Assembly: GCF_004216555.1 (NCBI RefSeq)
Contig: NZ_SGWQ01000002.1
Span: forward strand, 589,219-653,218
Origin: Herbihabitans rhizosphaerae
GTDB taxonomy: Bacteria; Actinomycetota; Actinomycetes; Mycobacteriales; Pseudonocardiaceae
Direction of reading: 5' to 3'
Length of the DNA: 64,000 nucleotides
Translations under genes and position numbers: made by a program
Shown here: in pieces, positions 41,123 to 49,423 of the stretch
Layout of the letters: each line of letters begins with the position of its first letter
Position numbering within the stretch: the stretch's first letter is position 1
Notes under the pieces: model-generated
Seen by the model: the letters and a program-made list of their open reading frames with translations, nothing else
Databases searched by the model: none
Told to the model about the DNA's origin: nothing

Positions 41123-41869
41123 GTGCAGCTGGACACCTACGTCGACAGCTACTGCGAGCGGCTCGAGCCCGGACTGTGGGGCGAGCCGCTCAACGCGCTG
41201 AGCAACCTGGCGTTCGCGGTCGCCGCGGTCGCGGTGTGGATCAGCCTGCGTACCACCGACGGCCGCCGCGTGCCGGCCAGTATCGCCGCGCTGCCGGTGC
41301 TCATCGCGTTGGTGTTCCTCGGCAGCACGGCCTTCCACACCACCGCGACCCGCTGGGGCGGCCTGCTCGACGTGCTGTTCATCGCGGTGTTCCTGCTGCA
41401 CTACGTCGCGGTGTTCACGCACTGGTTCGCCGGCCTGCGCTGGCGGCTGGCGCTGGTCGGCGTCGGGGTGTTCGTGCTGTTCACCGGGCTGGTGTCGGTG
41501 ACCCTGGGCCGGGTGATCCCCGGCGGCTCCGGCATGTACGCGGCGGCCCTGGTCGCCGTGCTGGCGTTCGCCGGCTGGCTGCGGTTCGCCGGGCCGGTCG
41601 ACGCGCGGCCGCACTGGCGGATGTTCGCTGCCGCCGGTGTGGTGTTCGCCGTGTCGCTGACCCTGCGCACCCTGGACCGCCCGCTGTGCGACTCGATGCC
41701 GATCGGCACGCACTACTGGTGGCACACGCTGAATGCGATCGCGCTGTACCTGGTGTCGCGGGCGGCCGTCGCACGCTGGCGACAGGTGTCAGGGTTCCTC
41801 GAAGTGGATGGCCTTGATGAAGCAGTCGCGCGGCCGGCTGATCGCGAAGACGACGCAGTCGACCAGTGA
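41123..41869 (+). CDS. Ceramidase-like membrane hydrolase (CREST superfamily)
   Basis: GTG 41123 gives 248 residues with seven predicted membrane helices. CREST-type features: CERLEPGLWGEPLNALSNLAFA at the N-terminus, the Ser-His pair in GSTAFHTTATR, Asp in GGLLDVLFIAVF, and a late His pair in GTHYWWHTLNAIALYL, together forming a zinc site as in alkaline ceramidases and adiponectin receptors. The substrate is likely a lipid amide. The last 27 codons overlap the convergent SDR gene by 81 bases; the tail beyond the last helix is polar and may be a recent extension. Confidence 0.8.
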   Translation: MQLDTYVDSYCERLEPGLWGEPLNALSNLAFAVAAVAVWISLRTTDGRRVPASIAALPVLIALVFLGSTAFHTTATRWGGLLDVLFIAVFLLHYVAVFTHWFAGLRWRLALVGVGVFVLFTGLVSVTLGRVIPGGSGMYAAALVAVLAFAGWLRFAGPVDARPHWRMFAAAGVVFAVSLTLRTLDRPLCDSMPIGTHYWWHTLNAIALYLVSRAAVARWRQVSGFLEVDGLDEAVARPADREDDAVDQ

Positions 41870-42514
41870 CTGGCTCGTGAGCGGATCCTTCGCGCTCCTC
41901 GGCGTGGTCAACCATTCCGGCGAGAGCGGATCGGTGTTGACGAAGTCCGGCGGGTAGAGCGAGATGACGCGGACTCCTTGCGAGCGCAGCCGCTTGGACA
42001 GGATCTCGGCGAACCCGCCCTGCGCGTTCTTGGCGCTGTAGAAGGCATCGTGCGCCGTGGAGCGCTGGTGGCCGGCGGTTCCGGCACTGGAGATCATCGT
42101 GAGGATGTCGGGCTTGTCCGACCGCAGGAGCAGGGGCAGGAAGGCCTTGGTCGCCAGGACCGTGCCGGTCGCACCGGAGGCGATGGTGTCGACGACGTCC
42201 GTGTCGGAGGCCGACAGCAGGTCCGCGCCGTCCAGGTAGCGGGCGCCGTTGTTGACCAGCACATCGACCCGGCCGGCGCGTTCCTCGACATCGCGCGCGA
42301 AGGCGGCGATGGACGGCGGGTCGGTGAGGTCGCAGGCGAACGCGTGGGCTCGTCCGCCCCGCTGGTCGATCTCGTCGCGGGTGCGCTGGGCGGCCTCCAG
42401 CGTGCGAGCCGACAGGAACACCTCGGCGCCGAGGTCGGCGAGCCGGATGGCCAGCGTGCGCCCGAAGTCGCGGCCGGCGGCGGTGACGACGACGCGGTGG
42501 TCATCGAGTGCCAT
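41789..42514 (-). CDS. Short-chain dehydrogenase/reductase
   Basis: ATG 42514 (MALDDHRVVVTAAGRDFG) gives 241 residues. The Rossmann fold is clear: the cofactor loop is a variant TAAGRDFG instead of TG-x3-G-x-G, followed by ACDLTDP, VLVNNGARY, and catalytic Ser with the YSAK pair in AFYSAKNAQGG. YPPDFVNTD follows. It lies 3 bases after rocD on the same strand, so cotranscription is likely. The last 81 bases overlap the ceramidase-like gene on the other strand. Confidence 0.88.
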   Translation of the reverse strand: MALDDHRVVVTAAGRDFGRTLAIRLADLGAEVFLSARTLEAAQRTRDEIDQRGGRAHAFACDLTDPPSIAAFARDVEERAGRVDVLVNNGARYLDGADLLSASDTDVVDTIASGATGTVLATKAFLPLLLRSDKPDILTMISSAGTAGHQRSTAHDAFYSAKNAQGGFAEILSKRLRSQGVRVISLYPPDFVNTDPLSPEWLTTPRSAKDPLTSQSLVDCVVFAISRPRDCFIKAIHFEEP

Positions 42515-42516
42515 GG

Positions 42517-43755
42517 TCAACGAGCCACCACCTCGGCGATCGCGTCGATGCCGTGGTCGAGATCCTCCCGGCTGATCACCAGCGGGGGAGCGACGCGCAG
42601 CGTGGTGTCGTGCGTTTCCTTGCACAGCACGCCCTTGCCGGCCAGTGCCTCGGACGCGTCGCGCCCGCTCGGCCCGCCGGGGGCGATCTCGACACCGGCC
42701 CACAGCCCGCGGCCGCGCACCTCGGCGACGCCGTTGCCGACCAGTTCGCCGAGCCGGGCGTGCAGGTGCGCGCCGAGGGTGCGGGAGCGCTCCTGGAACT
42801 CGCCGGTGGCCAGCAGCTTGATCACCGCGCGGCCGACCGCGCAGGCCAGCGGGTTGCCGCCGAAGGTGGAGCCGTGCTCGCCGGGCCGCAGCACGCCGAG
42901 CACGTCGTGCCGGCCGACCACGGCGGAGACCGGGAGCACGCCGCCGCCGAGCGCCTTGCCGAGCGTGTACAGGTCGGCGCGCACGCCCTCGTGGTCCAGC
43001 GCGAGCAGCTCACCGGTGCGCGCGAGACCCGACTGGATCTCGTCGGCGATCATCAGGACGTTGTTCTCGTCGCAGATCCGGCGCACCTCGCGCAGGTAGC
43101 CGGGCGGCGGCACGAGCACGCCGGCCTCGCCCTGGATCGGCTCGACCAGCACGGCGGCGGTGCGGTCGGTGATCGCGCCCTGGAGCGCCTCGGCGTCGCC
43201 GTACCTCACCACGGAGAAGCCAGGCGTGTAGGGCCCGAAGTCGTTGCGCGCCACCGAATCGGTGGAGAAGGAGATGATCGTGGTGGTGCGGCCGTGGAAG
43301 TTCGAACCGGCGACCACGATCTCAGCGGTGCCGTCCGGAACGCCCTTCACCCGGTAGGCCCACTTCCGGGCGACCTTGACCGCCGACTCGACCGCCTCGG
43401 CGCCGGAGTTCATCGGCAGCACCAGGTCGGTGCCGGTGAGTTCGGCCAGCTCACGGCAGAACAGGCCGAGCTGGTCGTGGTGGAAGGCGCGGCTGGTGAG
43501 CGTGACGCGGCCAAGTTGCTCGATCGTGGCGGCGATCAGCGCCGGGTGCCGGTGGCCGAAGTTAAGCGCGGAGTAGCCCGCGAGGAAGTCGAGGTACCGG
43601 CGACCGTCCACATCGGTGACCCAGGCACCCTCGGCCTCGGCGATCACGACGGGGAGCGGATGGTAGTTGTGTGTGCTCCACTGCTCGTCGAGCGCGACGA
43701 AGTCAGCCGGCGTGGTGGGCGTGCCCGCGGTGGGGCGATCGGCAGTCACGGTCAT
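42517..43755 (-). CDS. rocD: Ornithine aminotransferase RocD
   Basis: ATG 43755 gives 412 residues. This PLP class III aminotransferase converts ornithine and 2-oxoglutarate to glutamate semialdehyde in arginine catabolism. Diagnostic parts: NYHPLPVVIAEAEGAWVTDVDG at the start, MNSGAEAVESAVK, FHGRTTTIISFS, MIADEIQSGLARTG and the PLP-Lys in LYTLGKALGGG. Family members of this length are typical ornithine transaminases. An SDR gene follows directly. Confidence 0.92.
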   Translation of the reverse strand: MTVTADRPTAGTPTTPADFVALDEQWSTHNYHPLPVVIAEAEGAWVTDVDGRRYLDFLAGYSALNFGHRHPALIAATIEQLGRVTLTSRAFHHDQLGLFCRELAELTGTDLVLPMNSGAEAVESAVKVARKWAYRVKGVPDGTAEIVVAGSNFHGRTTTIISFSTDSVARNDFGPYTPGFSVVRYGDAEALQGAITDRTAAVLVEPIQGEAGVLVPPPGYLREVRRICDENNVLMIADEIQSGLARTGELLALDHEGVRADLYTLGKALGGGVLPVSAVVGRHDVLGVLRPGEHGSTFGGNPLACAVGRAVIKLLATGEFQERSRTLGAHLHARLGELVGNGVAEVRGRGLWAGVEIAPGGPSGRDASEALAGKGVLCKETHDTTLRVAPPLVISREDLDHGIDAIAEVVAR

Positions 43756-43894
43756 GCCTTCAGGCTAAGGGGCCGGATGCGTCTGGTTCATCCGCTGGGC
43801 GTTGCTTACTGCGGCACTTTGTTGCGCCGATCTCGCATCACACGATTGATTGTTGCGGCGCGCGAAATCGGGGTGACGCGTCTACTCTCCGTCC

Positions 43895-44773
43895 ATGGGT
43901 AAGAAGGATGCCAGTGAGCCGTCCGTTCGGGACGCGTTGAGAGTACGTCGCGGCCGGACCCGATCGTTCGCACTCGCGCCGGACGACACGCCGGTCGGTC
44001 CGGGTTCGAAGGCCAAGGCGGCGAAGAATCTGGACGAGGTCGCCGACGAGTTGGCGGGCTTGCAGGAGGCGTTGTACGCCGAAGGTGTCACCGGTGGCGA
44101 ACGGCGGGTTCTCCTTGTGCTGCAAGGGATGGACACGTCCGGCAAGGGTGGAACCATCCGGCACGTGTGCGGTCTGGTGAACCCGCAGGGCTTGTCGATC
44201 GCCTCGTTCAAGAAGCCCACCGTGGCCGAGCGCCGGCACCCGTTCCTGTGGCGGATTCGCCGCGAACTGCCCGCCGCGGGCCAGATCGGGGTTTTCGACC
44301 GGTCGCACTACGAGGACGTGCTCGTGCCCCGGGTGGAGAACCTGGTGCCCGAGGCCATCTGGCGCGGCCGGTACGACGAGATCAACGAATTCGAGGCGGA
44401 GCTCACCGACGCGGGCACCACGATCGTGAAGTGCTTCCTGCACATCTCCAAGGACGAGCAGGCCGAGCGGATAGCGGCGCGGCTCAACGATCCGACGAAG
44501 CAGTGGAAGCACAATCCCGGCGACCTGAACAGCCGCGCGAAGTGGGACGACTACCAGGCCGCGTACGCCGAGATGCTGTCGAAATGCTCGACCCGCACGG
44601 CGCCCTGGTACGTGATCCCGGCGAACCGGAAGTGGTACCGCAACTGGGCGGTCGCGAATCTGCTGCTGGAAACCCTGCGCGACATGAAGCCCCAATTGCC
44701 GGGACCGGACTACGACGTCGAAGAGGAACTCGCCAGACTTCAGAACGGTGGTTCGTCGGGTGGCAAGTCGTAG
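43895..44773 (+). CDS. ppk2: Polyphosphate kinase 2
   Basis: ATG 43895 gives 292 residues. PPK2 enzymes transfer phosphate between polyphosphate and nucleoside mono- or diphosphates. Walker A is GMDTSGKGG (residues 78-86), Walker B-type FDRSHYEDVLVPRV and lid segment RLNDPTKQWKHNPGDLNSR. The single-domain size suggests the class that phosphorylates AMP or ADP. The 3' end overlaps the convergent HNH gene by 34 bases. The gap to rocD (43756-43894) must hold divergent promoters. Confidence 0.92.
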   Translation: MGKKDASEPSVRDALRVRRGRTRSFALAPDDTPVGPGSKAKAAKNLDEVADELAGLQEALYAEGVTGGERRVLLVLQGMDTSGKGGTIRHVCGLVNPQGLSIASFKKPTVAERRHPFLWRIRRELPAAGQIGVFDRSHYEDVLVPRVENLVPEAIWRGRYDEINEFEAELTDAGTTIVKCFLHISKDEQAERIAARLNDPTKQWKHNPGDLNSRAKWDDYQAAYAEMLSKCSTRTAPWYVIPANRKWYRNWAVANLLLETLRDMKPQLPGPDYDVEEELARLQNGGSSGGKS

Positions 44774-45873
44774 GTGCGGCCGAGTGGGCTGGTCCAGGTG
44801 AAGTGGCCCGGTTTCGGTTGTTCGACGGTCCATCCGTTGTCGTGTTTGGCGTGGTGGTGTTGTTCGCAGAAGGGGCCGAGGTTGCCGTCCCACGTTTCCC
44901 CGCCATCACCGTAGGCGAGCGTGTGGTCGATCTCGCAGGACACGGCGGGCCGGTGACACCCATGCCCGCGACAGGTCTTGTCCCGCACCTGGACGTGTTC
45001 GGCCAACGCCGCTGACGGATACCGTTTGCGCCCCAAATTGAGCACGGTGTTGTCGATCGGATCGGTGAGCATGCGCCGCCAGGTGGAGTGCTGATCGGCG
45101 AGTTCGCGGCAGGCTTGCGCGGTCAACGGCCCGTACCCGGCGAGTTCGCCGGGCTGATCGGAGATCCCGGCCAATACGGTGGCTGGCACGGTGACGTAGA
45201 CGACGACTTTGCGGCGGCTGTTGTCCTTGCCCAGCAATAGATCCAGCGCCACATCAGCCCGGATCTGGGCGAGGGTGCGGTCGTCGCCGGCGCGCTTGAT
45301 CTGCCGCGCACACCGGTCGATCAACGCATAGGCGGCCATCGTCCGATCGGACGCACCGGTGATCAACAGCTCCCCAATCCCGTCTTCGAGCGGTTCGTGG
45401 TGCACCGCCCGATCCCGCAACCGCACCTGCCGCCGCCGTTCAGCTCCTTCGGGATCGACCTTCACCACCTGCCGACGCGCCCGATCCACGAGTTGCTTGT
45501 GGGTCCGCTCCGCACAGTCCCGCAAGACGGCCATCTCCACCGCCTGCGCCTGCTCGCCCTCCAGAGAAGAAACAATGTGGAGAATCTTCTCCCCGGTGTA
45601 TCCATCGATCGAGCCTTTCTCGATCGCAGTCACCGTGTCAGGCAATCGCGACACCATGCGCTGCGCGGTCTCGATCCGATAATCAGCTTGCGGCTGATCC
45701 ATTTTCAAAGCGGCCGCCAGCTCCACACTCGCCATCCCCGGCCTGCCGTCATCACGCGATGGATAGGCCCGCCCGAATTCATCGAGCAAGCGAATCAGCC
45801 GCCCGTCGATCTCCCGCCGCATCCGCTGCAACGCGATGATCTCGTCAAGCACATCCCCAACCGTTTCGAACAT
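44740..45873 (-). CDS. DUF222/13E12-type HNH endonuclease-like protein
   Basis: ATG 45873 (MFETVGDVLDEIIALQRM) gives 377 residues. The N-terminal helical DUF222 region (ADYRIETAQRMVSRLPDTV, GSIDGYTGEKILHIV) is followed by an HNH nuclease motif near the C-terminus: CRGHGCHRPAVSCEIDHTLAYGDGG, NLGPFCEQHHHAKHD. Members occur in many copies in actinomycete genomes and are thought to be mobile or selfish elements. The upstream region carries a large cruciform repeat that may belong to the element. Confidence 0.88.
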   Translation of the reverse strand: MFETVGDVLDEIIALQRMRREIDGRLIRLLDEFGRAYPSRDDGRPGMASVELAAALKMDQPQADYRIETAQRMVSRLPDTVTAIEKGSIDGYTGEKILHIVSSLEGEQAQAVEMAVLRDCAERTHKQLVDRARRQVVKVDPEGAERRRQVRLRDRAVHHEPLEDGIGELLITGASDRTMAAYALIDRCARQIKRAGDDRTLAQIRADVALDLLLGKDNSRRKVVVYVTVPATVLAGISDQPGELAGYGPLTAQACRELADQHSTWRRMLTDPIDNTVLNLGRKRYPSAALAEHVQVRDKTCRGHGCHRPAVSCEIDHTLAYGDGGETWDGNLGPFCEQHHHAKHDNGWTVEQPKPGHFTWTSPLGRTYDLPPDEPPF

Positions 45874-45974
45874 ACGTTCGAGTCTATCGGATCGCGACCC
45901 CGGAAAGCGTCACTCGACCAGGTGAAACCCGCTGGTCGATCGCCGTCACCAGAGGCGGCGCGGTACGGGCAAAA

Positions 45975-46104
45975 GGCAGGCGGAGCCTGCCCGTAGCGCC
46001 TGCGATTAGGGCCGATCGAGGCTCGCAAGTCAAGGGTGACGAGCGCTAGCGAGGAATCGGCGAAGCCGACGCCGAAGGCGCCCTTGACTTGTGAGAATCG
46101 GCCC
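45975..46104. repeat. Compound cruciform repeat upstream of the HNH gene
   Basis: The stretch between the HNH gene and the next gene holds several inverted repeats. GGCAGGCGGAGCCTGCC (45975-45991) is a short hairpin. GGGCCGAT (46009-46016) pairs with ATCGGCCC (46097-46104), enclosing CTCGCAAGTCAAGGG (46022-46036), which pairs with CCCTTGACTTGTGAG (46081-46095). Smaller palindromes (GCGCTAGCG, TCGGCGAAGCCGA) fill the loop. The whole 46009-46104 can fold as one long imperfect stem. It may mark the end of an HNH mobile unit. Nothing else was seen in 45874-46166. Confidence 0.75.
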
Positions 46105-46166
46105 GCACAATACCGCGCCGCCGCCTCCGATTACCCGCAGAGATCACCCCAAGCCCAGAACGCAGA

Positions 46167-47174
46167 TCACCCCACCGCCGCCCCCACCCGAGGAATGATC
46201 TGCTCACCATAAGCCGCAAGCGTCTGCTCCCGCTGATCGTGCATCAGATAAACCGCGAACTGATCCGCCCCAATCTCCGCCAGCTCGTTCAACCGCTCCA
46301 CATGCCGATCCGCCGTCCCCAACAAACAAAACCGATCCACAATCTCATCGGGAACGAAATCCGTCGACCGATTCCCCGCCTTCCCGTGATGCGAATAGTC
46401 GTACCCCTCACGCTCCCGGATGTATTCAGTCAGCTCATGCGGCACAGGCCCCGATTCGCCATAGCGCGCCACCAGATCGGCCACATGATTGCCCACCATT
46501 CCGCCAAACCAGCGAAGCTGATCCCGCTGGTGCGCCAGATCGTCGCCCACGTACGCAGGCGCAGCCACGCACATGGTGATCCCCCCAGGATCACGCCCAG
46601 CCTCCCGCGCCGCGCTGCGCACCGACTCGATCGTCCACTTCGCGATCGCCGGATCCGCCGTCTGCAGAATGAACCCGTCCGCGTGCTCGCCGACCAACTT
46701 CAACGCCTTCGGCCCATAGGCCGCCATCCAGATTTCCAGCCGCCCGTCGCGCACCCACGGAATGCGCACCGGTGACCCGTGCAGTTCGGTTTCCCGACCC
46801 TCCGCCAGCTCCCTGATCACATGCATGGACTCGCCCAACGTCGCCAGCGACGCGGGTTTCTGCCCGATCACCCGGCGCGCCGAATCACCCCGCCCGATCC
46901 CGCACACCGTCCGATTGCCGAACATGTCGTTGAGCGTGGCGAACAGGGACGCGGTCACCGACCAGTCCCGGGTACTCGGATTCGTCACCATCGGCCCGAC
47001 GGTCAGATTCGACGTGTTCGCCAGAATCTGCGAGTAGATGACGAACGGCTCCTGCCACAGCACGCACGAATCGAACGTCCACCCGTACCGGAAACCGCGC
47101 GCCTCGGCCTCTTTCATCAGCCGTACGACATCGCTTGCCGGCGGGTCGGTCTGCAGCACCACTCCGAATTCCAT
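46167..47174 (-). CDS. F420-dependent LLM oxidoreductase of the pyrimidine locus (TIGR03842 type)
   Basis: ATG 47174 (MEFGVVLQTDPPASDVV) gives 335 residues. The luciferase-like barrel is shown by EARGFRYGWTFDSCVLWQEPFVI, VGPMVTNPSTRDWSVTASLF and CGIGRGDSARRVIGQKP. This subfamily is regularly found with dihydropyrimidinase and beta-ureidopropionase genes and may reduce a pyrimidine or hydantoin ring or its breakdown product using F420H2; the exact step is not established. It is the last gene of the minus-strand catabolic cluster, 10 bases after dihydropyrimidinase. Confidence 0.88.
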   Translation of the reverse strand: MEFGVVLQTDPPASDVVRLMKEAEARGFRYGWTFDSCVLWQEPFVIYSQILANTSNLTVGPMVTNPSTRDWSVTASLFATLNDMFGNRTVCGIGRGDSARRVIGQKPASLATLGESMHVIRELAEGRETELHGSPVRIPWVRDGRLEIWMAAYGPKALKLVGEHADGFILQTADPAIAKWTIESVRSAAREAGRDPGGITMCVAAPAYVGDDLAHQRDQLRWFGGMVGNHVADLVARYGESGPVPHELTEYIREREGYDYSHHGKAGNRSTDFVPDEIVDRFCLLGTADRHVERLNELAEIGADQFAVYLMHDQREQTLAAYGEQIIPRVGAAVG

Positions 47175-47184
47175 GGCTAACCCC

Positions 47185-48570
47185 TCAGCTCAGGTACTGA
47201 CACAGGTCGCGCCGCAGGAACCGCCCGTGGCCCGCACGACCGTGGAACTCGCCGCCGTCCACCACGATCTCCCCGCGAGACAGCACGGTGGACACGCGAC
47301 CAGTGATCTCCATGCCCTCGTAGGCGGAGTAGTCGACGTTCATGTGATGCGTCTCCGCGGACAGCGTCTGCTTGGCCGCCGGGTCGTACACCACGATGTC
47401 GGCGTCCGAGCCGGGCGCGATCACGCCCTTGCGCGGGTACATGCCGAACATCCGGGCCGGGGTCGTCGAGGACACCTCGACCCAGCGCGCCAGGGTCAGT
47501 TCACCGGCGACCACGCCCTGGTGCAGCAGGTCCATCCGGTGCTCGACACCCGGCATGCCGTTCGGGATCTTGGAGAAGTCGTCGCGGCCGAGCTCCTTCT
47601 GATCCTTGAAGCAGAACGGGCAGTGGTCCGTCGACACGACCGACAAGTCGTTGGTGCGCAAGCCTTTCCAGAGATCGGCCTGGTGGTCCTTGGGGCGCAG
47701 CGGGGGAGAGGCGACGTACTTGGCGCCCTCGAACTCCGGTTTCGCGAGATCCTCGATGGACAGGTACAGGTACTGCGGGCAGGTCTCGGCGAACACGTTC
47801 TGCCCGGCGTCGCGCGCCTCCGCTACGGCCTCCAGCGCGTGCCGGGCGGACAGGTGCACGATGTACAGCGGCGCGCCGGTGACCTTGGCGAGCTGGATCG
47901 CGCGGTGGGTCGCCTCGCCCTCCAGTTCCGGCGGTCGGGTGATCCCGTGCTGCACCGGCTCGGTGCGCCCCTCGGCGAGTGCCACGGCGACCAGTTCATC
48001 GATCGCGATGCCGTTCTCCGCGTGCATCATGATCGTCGAGCCGGACTCGGTGGCCTTGCGCATCGCGCGCAGGATCTCGCCGTCGGTGGAGTACAGCGCG
48101 CCCGGATAGGCCATGAACATCTTGAAGCTGTTCACGCCGGCCTCGACGCAGGCGTCCATCTCCTTGAGCGTCGTGTCGTTCACGTCCGACACGATCATGT
48201 GGAAGCCGTAGTCGATCGCGCAGTTCCCGTCCGCCTTCTCGTGCCACTTGTCCAACGTGGACTGGAGCAGCGTGCCTTTCTGCTGCACGGCGAAGTCGAC
48301 GATCGTGGTGGTGCCACCCCAGGCGGCGGCCTTCGTGCCGGTCTCGAAGCTGTCCGCGGAGACCGTGCCGCCGAACGGCATCTCCATGTGCGTGTGTGCG
48401 TCGATCCCACCGGGGAGCACGTATTTCCCGGACGCGTCGACAATGCGATCGGCCTCGGTGAAAACACCGGGAGCGGTGACCGCGACGATGGTTTCACCGT
48501 CCACCAGAACGTCGGCCGCCACGGTACCCGTCGAATTGACGACCGTGCCGTTTCGAATCAGTGTGCGCAT
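47185..48570 (-). CDS. Dihydropyrimidinase/hydantoinase
   Basis: ATG 48570 (MRTLIRNGTVVNSTG) gives 461 residues. It opens the dihydrouracil, dihydrothymine or hydantoin ring to the N-carbamoyl amino acid. The metal-binding GGIDAHTHMEMPFGG, the carbamylated Lys in NSFKMFMAYPG, MMHAENG and YIVHLSARHALEAV are all present, as is the distal Asp in VVSTDHCPF. It is one gene in the uptake-to-acetyl-CoA series of this locus and precedes the F420 oxidoreductase. Confidence 0.93.
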   Translation of the reverse strand: MRTLIRNGTVVNSTGTVAADVLVDGETIVAVTAPGVFTEADRIVDASGKYVLPGGIDAHTHMEMPFGGTVSADSFETGTKAAAWGGTTTIVDFAVQQKGTLLQSTLDKWHEKADGNCAIDYGFHMIVSDVNDTTLKEMDACVEAGVNSFKMFMAYPGALYSTDGEILRAMRKATESGSTIMMHAENGIAIDELVAVALAEGRTEPVQHGITRPPELEGEATHRAIQLAKVTGAPLYIVHLSARHALEAVAEARDAGQNVFAETCPQYLYLSIEDLAKPEFEGAKYVASPPLRPKDHQADLWKGLRTNDLSVVSTDHCPFCFKDQKELGRDDFSKIPNGMPGVEHRMDLLHQGVVAGELTLARWVEVSSTTPARMFGMYPRKGVIAPGSDADIVVYDPAAKQTLSAETHHMNVDYSAYEGMEITGRVSTVLSRGEIVVDGGEFHGRAGHGRFLRRDLCQYLS

Positions 48571-48580
48571 GTCTTCCACC

Positions 48581-49423
48581 TCACGGCTGGGTCAGCGACT
48601 CGTAGGAATCGGGCCGGCGGTCGCGGTAGAACTGCCACAGGTTCCGCACCTCGGCGAGCCGGTCCATGTCGAGATCGCGCACCACCACCTCGTCCTCGGT
48701 GTCCGACGCGGCCTCGCCCATGAGCTGGCCACGCGGGTCCGCGAAGTAGGTCTGGCCGTAGAAGTCGTTGTCGCCCAACGGTTCCACGCCGACCCGGTTG
48801 ATCGCGCCGACGAAGTACTCGTTGGCGACGGCCGCCGCCGGCTGCTCGAGCCGCCACAGGTACTCCGACAGCCCGCGCGAGGTGGCCGACGGGTTGAACA
48901 CGATCCGCGCACCGCCGAGCCCGAGCGCCCGCCAGCCCTCGGGGAAATGCCGCTCGTAGCAGATGTACACGCCGATCTTTCCGACCGCGGTGTCGAATAC
49001 CGGATATCCGAGGTTGCCGGGACGGAAGTAGAACTTCTCCCAGAACCCTTTCACCTGCGGAATGTGGTTCTTGCGGTGCTTTCCGAGGTATTTCCCGTCG
49101 GCGTCGATCACCGCGGCGGTGTTGTAGTAGACGCCCGGGTGCTCCTCTTCGTACATCGGCACCACGAGCACGATTCCGTGCTGCTTGGCCACCTCGCACA
49201 TGAGATTCGTCGTGGGGCCGTCCGGGATCGCCTCGGTGTAGGAGTAGTAGTCGGCGTCCTGCACCTGGCAGAAATACGGGCCGTAGAACAACTCCTGGAG
49301 GCACACCACCTGCGCACCCTGCGAGGCCGCTGTCGCGATGTGGTCGACGGCCGCACGGATCATCGACTCCTTGTCCCCTGTCCACTTCTGCTGCACCAGG
49401 CCTGCCCTGATCACCTCAGGCAC
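48581..49423 (-). CDS. Beta-ureidopropionase/N-carbamoyl-beta-alanine amidohydrolase
   Basis: GTG 49423 (VPEVIRAGLVQQKW) gives 280 residues and overlaps the permease stop. The nitrilase-fold triad is complete: Glu in VCLQELFYG, Lys in GKHRKNHIPQ and Cys in VYICYERHFPEG. It hydrolyses N-carbamoyl-beta-alanine to beta-alanine, ammonia and CO2. It follows the permease and precedes dihydropyrimidinase. An upstream extension of the frame exists but overlaps the permease and is not needed. Confidence 0.92.
   Translation of the reverse strand: MPEVIRAGLVQQKWTGDKESMIRAAVDHIATAASQGAQVVCLQELFYGPYFCQVQDADYYSYTEAIPDGPTTNLMCEVAKQHGIVLVVPMYEEEHPGVYYNTAAVIDADGKYLGKHRKNHIPQVKGFWEKFYFRPGNLGYPVFDTAVGKIGVYICYERHFPEGWRALGLGGARIVFNPSATSRGLSEYLWRLEQPAAAVANEYFVGAINRVGVEPLGDNDFYGQTYFADPRGQLMGEAASDTEDEVVVRDLDMDRLAEVRNLWQFYRDRRPDSYESLTQP

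Noticed and set aside
47038-48723. 561-codon open frame opposite dihydropyrimidinase
   Set aside because: Shadow frame; the minus-strand translation has full catalytic motifs while this one has none.
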